Origin: Cohnella endophytica
GTDB lineage: Bacteria; Bacillota; Bacilli; Paenibacillales; Paenibacillaceae
Assembly (NCBI RefSeq): GCF_003628305.1
Contig: NZ_RBZM01000008.1
Coordinates: 186,001-250,000 of the forward strand
Length of the DNA stretch: 64,000 nt
Direction: 5' to 3'
Every line of letters starts with the position of its first letter. Within the stretch, counting starts at the first letter, position 1. The notes below the pieces were generated by a model. It did no database searches. It worked only from the letters and a program-made list of their open reading frames with translations, and was not told the origin of the DNA. Shown in pieces: positions 56,791 through 64,000 of this stretch. The translations under genes and the position numbers were made by a program.

Positions 56791-57014
56791 TAATGCGGGA
56801 TAGCTCAGTTGGTAGAGCAGCATGTACCTTTCCGACCTTTTCCTCAACGATTTATGTAATACCTTATTACAAGAGCGAGGCGAATGAGAGGGCTACTTCG
56901 CGGGGCGGCATATCCCGTTCGTCGGGGCGCCGGATGAACGCCTTTTCAAGATTGCTTTCCTCGCTCCATCGTTATAACGATTCGACCGGCGAGGCGCCGG
57001 GGAAGGTTACTTCG
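56724..57014 (+). repeat. three imperfect 24-bp direct repeats
   Basis: Copies at 56724-56747, 56877-56900 and 56991-57014 align without gaps to GAGGCGNNNGNNANGGNTACTTCG. The first lies within the Arg-like tRNA, the others in the tRNA-like region after it. Confidence 0.6.
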
Positions 57015-57067
57015 CTGACAAAGCTCCCGAGTTACCCTGGGCATTACGGCAGGTTCGAGTCCTGTAG
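56795..57067 (+). ncRNA. candidate Y-RNA/YrlA-like RNA: split tRNA halves around a 200-base insert
   Basis: The 5' end (56795-56825) reads like a normal tRNA start with a perfect D arm GCTC-AGTTGGTA-GAGC. A T arm GCAGG-TTCGAGT-CCTGT appears only about 220 bases later (57048-57065). GCGGGATA (56795-56802) pairs with TATCCCGT near 56911-56918. Hairpins GTAAT/ATTAC, GCGAA/TTCGC and the palindrome ATCGTTATAACGAT fill the insert. A second acceptor-like pair, GCGAGG (56875) with CCTCGC-TCCA (to 56968), is also present. Bacterial Y RNAs (YrlA) combine a tRNA-like module with a Ro-binding module and lie beside rsr genes, as this does. Confidence 0.4.
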
Positions 57068-57118
57068 ATGACCTTCTCCACTCATTCTTCGCCGGTTCCA
57101 TTAAAGGAGGCTATAAAC

Positions 57119-58624
57119 ATGAGTTTCGCGAAAAAATTATTTTCGGCCATTAGGCCGACCGCTATGAACAAAGACGGCTATCCCGCATATATCCGCTCTG
57201 CTGAGGAGCAGTATGCGCAGACGCTTTTAACCAATACATTCGGCAACACCTTCTACGCGGATCAGCATGAGCTTCTGACGGAAGCGGAACAGTTGCATCG
57301 CGAGATGGCGCAAAGCAATGCGCTGTTTATGGCTAAAGCCTTGGTGTATGCGAGGAACGAAGGGTATATGCGGCTTCAGCCCTTGTTCGGCTTGGCGATT
57401 TTGTCGGCCTATCGGCCGGACTTGTTCGCGAAGGTTTTCCATAAGGTCGTAAAGATTCCTTCCGACTTGACAGATTTTCTGACGATCCTGAAAGGAATGG
57501 GGCGCGGAGAAGGCGGCCGTGCGGTCAAACGGCAAGTGAACCGGTTTTTGGCGGGCGTGTCCGAGTACTGGGCGATCAAGTACAACGGCCGGGGCCGCGG
57601 ATACAGTCTGGGCGACGCCATCGCCACGGCTCACCCGAAACCCGCGGATATGAAGCAGCAAGCGCTGTTCCGATATTTGCGCGGTCAAGAGGCGAATTTG
57701 TCCCTGTTGCCGCAAGTGGAGGCGCTGGAGCAATTGAAGCGCGCATCCACGGAAGACGAGAAACTGCATTGGATCGAGACGGGTAAGCTGCCGCATGAGG
57801 TCGTTACCGGAGCGGTTAAACCGTCCAAAGCGATCTGGGGAGCCTTGATCGACCAGATGCCGACGTTTGCGTTGCTTCGCCACTTGAGCACTCTCGAGAA
57901 ATCGGGAGTTCTGGAGGATCGTTACAACCTGGACACAGTAATCGCCCGATTGACGGATACTCGTGCTCTACAGAAGGCGAAGATTTTGCCTTTTCGGTTC
58001 GCGAAAGCATTCCGTCAAGTCCAACATCCGGCGTTGCGCGACGCGCTTCGGGATGCGGTGGAATATACGTTCTCGAATCTGCCGGACTTGGAAGATCGCA
58101 CGGCTATCTTCTTGGATATCTCGGGTTCGATGAACGGCGAATATTTGCAGATCGGTTCGGTGTTCGCGCTGGCTCTGTATAAGAAAACGGAAGGCAACTC
58201 CTTGTTCTGGTTGTTCGATACCGATGTGGAAGATGCCAGGCCGTCTCGTCGGGACAGCATCCTGTCGCAAGCCGAACGAATCGTTGCCCGCGGAGGTACG
58301 GACACGGGCGCGCCGGTAAGGAAATTGCTGGCCGAGCGGCGCAAGGTCGATCAAATCGTCATCATCACGGACGAACAGCAAAACAGCGGAAGTCCGTTCT
58401 ACGAGGCGCTGGTGAAATACCGGGCCAAAGTCAATCCGAACGTCAAAGCGTTTATCATCGACATCGCACCTTACCGTAACGCCATGGTGCCGCCTCAGGA
58501 CCGCAATACGTTTTACGTCTACGGATGGAGCGATACGGTTCTGAACTACATTGCGCAAACGGCAAAAGGATACGGCTCTATGGTAGAACGGATCGATGCG
58601 ATCGAGTTGGATGCGGAGAAGTAA
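57119..58624 (+). CDS. rsr: TROVE-domain Ro60 ortholog (Rsr)
   Basis: A 501-residue ring-shaped RNA-binding protein. ATG 57119 follows AAAGGAGG, and an in-frame ATG at 57068 lies in the tRNA-like region. HEAT-like helical repeats (about 20-310; AYIRSAEEQYAQTLLTNTFGNTFYAD, then YRPDLFAKVFHKVVKIPSDLTDFLTILKGMGRG) form the ring. A vWA domain with MIDAS residues Asp333, Ser335, Ser337 (DISGSMNG) follows. Ro60/Rsr binds misfolded RNA ends through the ring and Y RNA on its outside, and in bacteria works with exonucleases in RNA decay. Here it heads an RNA-repair operon directly after a tRNA and tRNA-like cluster. Confidence 0.92.
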   Translation: MSFAKKLFSAIRPTAMNKDGYPAYIRSAEEQYAQTLLTNTFGNTFYADQHELLTEAEQLHREMAQSNALFMAKALVYARNEGYMRLQPLFGLAILSAYRPDLFAKVFHKVVKIPSDLTDFLTILKGMGRGEGGRAVKRQVNRFLAGVSEYWAIKYNGRGRGYSLGDAIATAHPKPADMKQQALFRYLRGQEANLSLLPQVEALEQLKRASTEDEKLHWIETGKLPHEVVTGAVKPSKAIWGALIDQMPTFALLRHLSTLEKSGVLEDRYNLDTVIARLTDTRALQKAKILPFRFAKAFRQVQHPALRDALRDAVEYTFSNLPDLEDRTAIFLDISGSMNGEYLQIGSVFALALYKKTEGNSLFWLFDTDVEDARPSRRDSILSQAERIVARGGTDTGAPVRKLLAERRKVDQIVIITDEQQNSGSPFYEALVKYRAKVNPNVKAFIIDIAPYRNAMVPPQDRNTFYVYGWSDTVLNYIAQTAKGYGSMVERIDAIELDAEK

Positions 58625-58635
58625 GAATGTCGGAC

Positions 58636-58663
58636 GGTCATGGGAGAGAGTTCCTCCATGGCC
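58636..58663 (+). other. intercistronic hairpin after rsr
   Basis: GGTCATGG (58636-58643) pairs with CCATGGCC (58656-58663, one G-U) without a T tract. It is likely an mRNA-processing or stability element between rsr and the nucleotidyltransferase gene. Confidence 0.45.
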
Positions 58664-58689
58664 GCTCGGCTTGATTGGAGGAGACTGAA

Positions 58690-59475
58690 ATGTCCGATAT
58701 ACATACAGTCATAACGGAACAATTAGAGCGTTTGGAGCGGGAGGAGCAAATCCGCATCCTCTACGCCTGCGAATCGGGCAGCCGCGCATGGGGATTTCCT
58801 TCGCGGGACAGCGATTACGACGTACGGTTCGTCTATATCCGGCAACCGGAGTGGTATTTATCCATCTTCGATAAGCGGGATGTCATCGAGCGTCCGATCA
58901 ATGATCGACTCGACATCAGCGGCTGGGATTTGCGCAAGGCGCTGAGTTTGTACCGCAAGTCGAACCCGCCGCTGCTCGAGTGGCTGCAATCGCCGATTCG
59001 CTATGCCGAACAATTCAGCGTAACCGAGCAACTCCGCGGAATTTCTCCGCTTGCGTTCTCGCCGAAATCTTGTTTATACCATTATCTGAACATGGCGCGC
59101 GGCAACTATCGGATGTATTTGCAGGGAGAGCGGGTTCGCATCAAGAAGTACTTCTATGTGCTGCGTCCGGTTCTAGCTTGCGAATGGATCGAGCGGTACG
59201 GCGAGATGCCTCCCATGGCCTTCGACCTACTGGTAGAGAAACTCATTCCGAAGTCCGGCGAACTGTGGCAGGTCATCCAACAGCTGCTTGCGCGCAAAAA
59301 GTCGGGCGAGGAGCTGGACTACGAGCCGCGGTTGAATCCGATCAACGATTACTTGGAACAAAGGTTGCAAGAGTTGGAGAAGATCGCCGCTGCCATGAAG
59401 TCCGCGGACGCGAAGCTGGACGATAGACTGGATGCCTTGTTTCGGGAGACTTTGCTGGAAGCTTGGGGATCTTGA
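58690..59475 (+). CDS. RlaP-type nucleotidyltransferase (RNA-repair associated)
   Basis: A 261-residue polymerase-beta-superfamily nucleotidyltransferase. ATG 58690 follows TTGGAGGAGACTG. The active site is CESGSRAWGFPSRDSDYDVRF, with the GS motif and Asp42/Asp44 as metal ligands. LDISGWDLRKALSLYRKSNPPLLEWLQSPI and a C-terminal helical region match the RlaP group found in RNA-repair operons with Rsr, Hen1, Pnkp and RtcB. It presumably adds or repairs a nucleotide or adenylates an RNA end. The true substrate is unknown. Confidence 0.82.
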   Translation: MSDIHTVITEQLERLEREEQIRILYACESGSRAWGFPSRDSDYDVRFVYIRQPEWYLSIFDKRDVIERPINDRLDISGWDLRKALSLYRKSNPPLLEWLQSPIRYAEQFSVTEQLRGISPLAFSPKSCLYHYLNMARGNYRMYLQGERVRIKKYFYVLRPVLACEWIERYGEMPPMAFDLLVEKLIPKSGELWQVIQQLLARKKSGEELDYEPRLNPINDYLEQRLQELEKIAAAMKSADAKLDDRLDALFRETLLEAWGS

Positions 59476-59510
59476 TCCCTTATTAGAAGATTTAAGAGAG
59501 GAAGATTCCG

Positions 59511-60776
59511 TTGGCAATCGTGCAGGTAAAATCCACTAATCCGCAATTCACGTTCTTGATCAAGAAAAATCCGGGTACGGGCATGCAGCTCCGACCCGTT
59601 CGCCAAGGGATGGCGTACGGCTGGTATTCCGACGAATCCACGTTTAACGTCTACTTCAAGGACGCGGAGAACGAGATATCCTTTAAGCAGCATGAAGACG
59701 AGAGCTTCGAATACTTGAACGTTTCCCGCTACAATACGCCTCTTTTCCCGCTAAACGCGATCGGCGAGTTTTTCTCCGCGCCGTTTAAGGCGCAGGACGA
59801 TCGGGACGGTCAGGGTTACGAGAATTCTTTTTTCATCAATATGATTCATGTGGATCGGACTCGGTATATCGAGTTTTTCGAGAAACATATGAAAGATTAC
59901 GTATTCTCCCTGGAGCATGGGGCGCACAAGAGTTACTCTCTGATGGTTACAACGCAGCAAAGCCTATTTCATCTGCTGCATGTCGTCGCCGTGCTATGCT
60001 TGTTCCTCACTATATTCGGCAATGAGTACATCGATATTTCGGACTCCATACTGGATAAATACATTCGGAGTCTGAACGTTATCGACGCGCCGTTCTACAT
60101 CCGTAGTTTGTTCGCGAGAAACTTCCTATCCGGCCGGGAGCGATTCATGAAATACAAAGCGGACATCGAGCGTACCGATCGTTATGAGATCAAACTCGAA
60201 TATGGCGGTACCGCGGGTCAACGTCGGAGTTATATCGCGAGATCGCTCCAGTTCGACAAACCGATTTTGGATATCGGTTGCGGCGAGGGTTTCTATGCAA
60301 TCCCGTATGCCGGGAAAATCGATAGCGTCTATTACGCGGTCGACGTAAACGAGGAACTGCTCGAGATTGTAAAGCGTAAGGCCGAAGCGAAGCAAATCGA
60401 TAACATCGCGACGTTCCCTTCTCTCGATCGTTTTCTGGAGTCGTACAACGGGGAAAAGGTCGACGTTATTTTGACGGAAGTCATCGAGCATATGAGCGAG
60501 GGAGAAGCCGGGGAGCTTATTCGCCAAATTTGCGAAGGAGTCGATTTCGATCGTTTGATCGTGACGACGCCGAACGCGGATTTTAACCCGTATTATGAAT
60601 TGGACGGTTTCCGGCATGAGGATCACAAATAGGAAATGAGCCGGCAAGCGTTCCAAGCATGGTTCGCGGACATTATTGAAGGTCTAGGATTGAACTATGA
60701 ATTCGTGGCGATCGGCGATGGCGTCGACGGAATACAAACGACGCAGGGCGCGATTGTCCGCAGGAAGGAGGAGTAG
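59511..60776 (+). pseudogene. hen1: Hen1 RNA 3'-terminal ribose 2'-O-methyltransferase, interrupted by an in-frame amber codon
   Basis: TTG 59511 (site AGAGGAAG) opens an N-terminal Pnkp-interacting domain (residues 1-~235), then a SAM methyltransferase (LDIGCGEGFYAIPYAG). The Mn-binding set is visible as Glu323, Glu326, His327 in TEVIEHM and His369/His372 in RHEDH. Codon 374 (60630-60632) is TAG, directly after DHK. The frame then continues for 47 codons (EMSRQAFQAWFADIIEGLG...) to TAG 60774, two bases before the pnkp ATG, and those codons contain the pnkp ribosome site. Family proteins continue past this point with a W/F-E-W-T-R-like segment, so a codon such as TGG was probably lost. All catalytic residues precede the stop, so a truncated but active enzyme, read-through or a sequencing error are possible. 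Hen1 methylates the repaired end to prevent recutting. Confidence 0.85.
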
Positions 60777-60778
60777 CC

Positions 60779-63364
60779 ATGGAGATCGTAACGAGACTGC
60801 ATACGATATTTCTGCTCGTGGGAGCGACGGAATGCGGCAAATCTACTTTTGCCAAGGAAGTGCTTATTCCTCAGTTGAAAATGGAGGACGCATCCAGGGC
60901 TTTGAGAACCAACGTTCAATATGTCTCCTCGGATGGAATGCGCCAGGAGCTGCTGGGTTATGATTACGATAAGTACGATCAAGCAATGATGGAAGCCAGC
61001 TCGCTCACCTTCCAATTGCTTTTTGAGAGAATCCGGCTTGTCACTTCTTTTCCGATCAATGCCGAATTCGTCGTCGTAGATACGATTGGATTGGCGGAGG
61101 ATTTTCGCGGCAAAGTTCGCGAGATCGCCCAGGAGAACAACTATAACCTGGAGGTCATTTTGTTCGATTACCGTAAGCGGGAAGATTACTACTCTTCGGA
61201 ACGGTCGAAGAAGCTGATCTCGAACCATCTGAACCGGTTGAGGAAAGACGTATTGCCGGTGCTGTCCCGGGAGGGCTACGGCAAGATTCATAAAGTCCGG
61301 GCCAAGGATTTCTACCGCCCGGCCGATGGTATGCCGAATCCGGACTACCGCGTAACGGTAGAAGATTGGGGGGACTACTTGTCGGCGGTTCTCCCGCAGA
61401 ATCAGGATCACATCGTGGTTGGCGACGTGCACGAGTGCGTTGCGGAGCTGCAGGGACTGCTGCGAGATCATGGCTTCCGGATAGAAGAAGGAAGGCTAAT
61501 CCCGACGGACAAGGTGCGGGACACGAAGGTTGTACTGGTTGGAGACTGGATCGATAAAGGAAAACAGACGCGCGGAATCATCGATTTCCTGTACGAGAAT
61601 AAGGAGTATTTTCTGTTTGTACTCGGCAATCATGAGAACTTCGTCTATAAGTACTTAAAGGGGGAAATTCAAGGGGCGGATCCGGAGCTGCTTCGGACTT
61701 ATTTCGATTCTACGCAGACTCTGGCGGACGATACGGCGCTGTTCGAGAAGTTCGCAAGTCTGGTCGAACTATCTCAACCGTTCTACCGTTTCGTCGGCGT
61801 TCATGGACCGTCGTTCTATGTCACGCATGCGCCTTGCCGCGATAAGTATATCGGCAAGTTGGATACGAATTCGACTCGACGTATGCGCAGCTTCCGGCTA
61901 GACCGCGAGGCTCCGATCGAAGAGCAATTGGAATTCCTCAAGCAGGAGGCGGTCGGCAATCACCCTTACCATCTGTTCGGGCACGTCGCGGCTAAACAAG
62001 CGTTCCGGATCAAGAACAAAATCCATCTCGACACGGGCAGCGCGCACGGCAATGCGTTGACCTCGGTCCGTATTTCGTTCAAGCCTTTCTTTAAGAGCCA
62101 TAAGTCGCAAACTGCGGCGGTTCAAGAGGAGTTGCCGGTTTTGTTCCGCGAAGCGAGAAAAGTATCGCTGCAGGAGCTTGACGACGATTCGGTTCGGAGA
62201 CTGAAATACAGCTCTCGCAATCGGATCAACTTCATCTCCGGGACGATGTCTCCGGCGGACAAAGACCCGGCGGCCGGACAATTGGAATCGTTGAGCAAAG
62301 GGCTCGATTACTTCGCCGACCGCGGCATAACGGAGGTCGTGCTGCAACCCAAATATATGGGATCACGTTGCAGCGTGTATTTGTCCCGAGAGGCCGACCA
62401 ATGCTATTCGGTCAGCCGTAACGGCTATAAGATCAAGTCCGTCGACTTGGCTCCGGTGTACGAGAAGCTGCTTCGGAAATTCGGGACGTACATGGACGAT
62501 CAAGGAATAGCCGTACTGATTCTGGACGGAGAGTTGTTACCGTGGAAAGCGCTCGGAGACGGGCTCATCGAACGGCAGTTTCGGCCGATCGGGAAGGCGC
62601 TCGAGACCGAAATCGATTTTCTGCGGCAGAATGGGTTCGAGGATGCTCTAGGAAAGCTTGTCCAGGATTACGAGGCCAGCGGCTTCGAGAAAGACCAGCA
62701 CCACCTGACGAAGGCGGCGCTCGGCGACAAATACGGCAACCATCTGTACCAGAACTATAAACACGTTCGGGAGATCCGGGAAGCTTATGTACCGTTGCAA
62801 GGCCATGATGAGGCCTATCGCGTATACGCTAGGCAATTGGAGATTTACGCAGGGGATGCGGAATTGGAGTATAAGCCCTTCGCCATCTTGAAAGAAGTGC
62901 TCGAGAGCGGAGAAGAGCGTTTGCCGGAAGGCCGAACCTCGGACATCTATCGTTTCCTCTCGGACGACGAGTATTTATCTCTCGATCTGCGGGAGCCGGA
63001 TGCCTATTCGCTGGCGGAACGTTACTTCTCTAGACTTACGGTGGAGAACCACATGGAGGGCATCGTTATTAAGCCGGAGCTGGAACACCCTAGCGCGGTC
63101 CCTTATCTGAAGGTTCGCAATTCCGGCTACCTGTCGATTATTTACGGGTACGATTATCGGTTCCCCCGCAAGTACGGCAAGTTGATGAAACAAAAGAGCA
63201 TCATTTCTAAGCTGCGGACTTCCGCGAACGAGTACCGGCTTGGCCAACAAATGCTTTCTATTAAGTTGCAGGATATTACGCCGGACAACGAAGCTTATCG
63301 GCAGATCGCGGCGAACCTGCTGTTCGAGGTCGCCAAGGAGAAAGAGATCGATCCGCGGTTGTAG
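60779..63364 (+). CDS. pnkp: Pnkp: polynucleotide kinase-phosphatase-ligase
   Basis: An 861-residue, three-domain RNA end-healing and sealing enzyme of full family length. The kinase (about 1-180) has P-loop GATECGKST (Lys21). The binuclear metallophosphatase (about 205-480) has GDVHE (Asp216, His218), GDWIDKG (Asp256), GNHE (Asn284, His285) and LFGHVAAK. The ligase adenylyltransferase domain (about 500-861) has the nucleophile Lys525 in PKYMGSR and later EGIVIKPE. It phosphorylates 5'-OH ends, removes 2',3'-cyclic phosphate and, with Hen1 as partner, seals and protects cut tRNAs. The start is two bases after the full hen1 frame. Confidence 0.95.
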   Translation: MEIVTRLHTIFLLVGATECGKSTFAKEVLIPQLKMEDASRALRTNVQYVSSDGMRQELLGYDYDKYDQAMMEASSLTFQLLFERIRLVTSFPINAEFVVVDTIGLAEDFRGKVREIAQENNYNLEVILFDYRKREDYYSSERSKKLISNHLNRLRKDVLPVLSREGYGKIHKVRAKDFYRPADGMPNPDYRVTVEDWGDYLSAVLPQNQDHIVVGDVHECVAELQGLLRDHGFRIEEGRLIPTDKVRDTKVVLVGDWIDKGKQTRGIIDFLYENKEYFLFVLGNHENFVYKYLKGEIQGADPELLRTYFDSTQTLADDTALFEKFASLVELSQPFYRFVGVHGPSFYVTHAPCRDKYIGKLDTNSTRRMRSFRLDREAPIEEQLEFLKQEAVGNHPYHLFGHVAAKQAFRIKNKIHLDTGSAHGNALTSVRISFKPFFKSHKSQTAAVQEELPVLFREARKVSLQELDDDSVRRLKYSSRNRINFISGTMSPADKDPAAGQLESLSKGLDYFADRGITEVVLQPKYMGSRCSVYLSREADQCYSVSRNGYKIKSVDLAPVYEKLLRKFGTYMDDQGIAVLILDGELLPWKALGDGLIERQFRPIGKALETEIDFLRQNGFEDALGKLVQDYEASGFEKDQHHLTKAALGDKYGNHLYQNYKHVREIREAYVPLQGHDEAYRVYARQLEIYAGDAELEYKPFAILKEVLESGEERLPEGRTSDIYRFLSDDEYLSLDLREPDAYSLAERYFSRLTVENHMEGIVIKPELEHPSAVPYLKVRNSGYLSIIYGYDYRFPRKYGKLMKQKSIISKLRTSANEYRLGQQMLSIKLQDITPDNEAYRQIAANLLFEVAKEKEIDPRL

Positions 63365-63388
63365 AATGGGATAAGGAGCATAACGAAT

Positions 63389-64000
63389 ATGGCATATCAA
63401 ACCATAGATGGGGTACGCGTCTGGGGCAATCCTGATCCGGGCGCGATGTCCCAAGCCAAAACCTGCGCGGAACACGGCAATGTCGTTCAAGCGCTGCTCA
63501 TGGCCGATCATCACAAGGGCTACAGCCAACCGATCGGCGGAGTTATGGTTTATGACGGGCAAATCTCCCCTTCGGGAGTAGGCTACGATATCGGATGCGG
63601 GAATAAAGCGGTTCGAACGAACCTGCTCGCGGCGGATATGAAGTCGCGGCTGCCTGAAATCATGGATCGGATTGCGCGCAAAGTTTCTTTTGGCGTGGGA
63701 CGGGTCAACAGCGAGAAGGTGGATCATGAGTTGTTCGACGATCCGGACTGGAGCGTCTATGCATCGGTTGGGCGACAAGAACACGATAAGCTGAAGGCAT
63801 TGGCCAGAGACCAACTGGGGACGGTCGGCAGCGGCAACCACTACGTGGACTTGTTCGAAGAGACGGGGACCGGTCGATTATGGATCGGCAACCATTTCGG
63901 AAGCCGGGGATTTGGCCATAAAACGGCAAGCGGATTCCTTAATCTTGCCGCAGGCAGGGACTTCTTAGCTAACGCTCCGGGAGAAAAGATGGACCAGCCG
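63389..64000 (+). CDS. rtcB: RtcB-family RNA ligase, N-terminal part (cut by window end)
   Basis: 204 residues are visible from ATG 63389 (site ATAAGGAG). ADHHKGYSQPIGGVMVYDG, ISPSGVGYDIGCGNKAVRT (the metal-binding Asp and Cys), and GTVGSGNHYVDLFEE are RtcB signatures. RtcB joins 2',3'-cyclic or 3'-phosphate ends to 5'-OH ends using GTP and Mn, a route different from Pnkp. The catalytic GMP-accepting His lies beyond the window. It follows pnkp by 24 bases and is part of the same operon. Confidence 0.92.
   Translation, partial: MAYQTIDGVRVWGNPDPGAMSQAKTCAEHGNVVQALLMADHHKGYSQPIGGVMVYDGQISPSGVGYDIGCGNKAVRTNLLAADMKSRLPEIMDRIARKVSFGVGRVNSEKVDHELFDDPDWSVYASVGRQEHDKLKALARDQLGTVGSGNHYVDLFEETGTGRLWIGNHFGSRGFGHKTASGFLNLAAGRDFLANAPGEKMDQP

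Noticed and set aside
62975..63841. 288-codon antisense frame spanning the pnkp-rtcB junction
   Set aside because: It crosses two genes with clear catalytic motifs and shows no recognisable domain.
1..64000. CRISPR arrays, insertion sequences, prophage genes
   Set aside because: No regularly spaced repeat-spacer pattern, transposase motifs or phage structural genes were seen. The only direct repeats are the three 24-bp copies in the tRNA region.

Overview
The window looks like a chromosomal segment of a spore-forming Bacillota of the Paenibacillaceae (Paenibacillus/Cohnella type). It has roughly balanced base composition, strong AGGAGG-type ribosome sites, frequent TTG/GTG starts, YesM/YesN two-component systems beside CUT1 sugar ABC transporters, a YjlC-Ndh pair and many glycoside hydrolases. 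I saw no insertion sequence, prophage module, CRISPR array or rRNA gene.

Layout. 1-1.7 kb: the start of a leftward HMA/P-type ATPase-like gene and two small rightward membrane/glycine-zipper genes. 1.8-6.1 kb: a domain-permuted GH3 glycosidase, an ArsR-AHSA1 pair with a palindromic operator, and a second SRPBCC protein. 6.3-15.8 kb: a sensor kinase, response regulator and lipoprotein, followed by a CUT1 importer and a GH78-like enzyme. 15.9-23.6 kb (leftward): an Opp-type peptide/oligosaccharide importer with a sulfatase downstream. 23.8-28.2 kb (leftward): a thioredoxin-reductase-like enzyme and a second YesN/YesM pair. 28.3-39.1 kb: a second CUT1 importer with GH31, GH95 and a secreted beta-helix protein, forming a glycan (probably fucosylated) utilisation locus. 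39.3-49 kb: an MFS pump, an alpha/beta hydrolase, two tiny ORFs, a Rex-type site with yjlC-ndh, an hflX gene behind a long leader carrying a 12-codon ORF, and an aminopeptidase-GNAT-TetR-GNAT operon with a TetR-type operator. 49.5-53.3 kb: a 7TM sensor kinase, a REC-BTAD regulator and a SUFU-domain protein.

53.3-64 kb is the most unusual part, an RNA-repair island. Two overlapping WYL-domain regulator genes run leftward. Divergent from them are two small ORFs, a structured-RNA candidate, and a cluster of tRNA genes (His, Pro, Glu, Ile), an Arg-like tRNA lacking CCA and several degenerate tRNA-like pieces. Then comes a tight operon: a TROVE/Ro60 (Rsr) protein, an RlaP-type nucleotidyltransferase, Hen1, Pnkp and RtcB (cut by the window end). 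Two RNA-sealing routes (Pnkp-Hen1 and RtcB) therefore sit beside an RNA-binding Ro protein and a set of tRNA or tRNA-like RNAs that could be substrates, replacements or Y-RNA-like partners. hen1 carries an in-frame amber codon before its last 47 codons, yet its reading frame continues to 2 bases before pnkp.

All calls come from reading the sequence. Family names rest on recognised motifs, and no database search was run.
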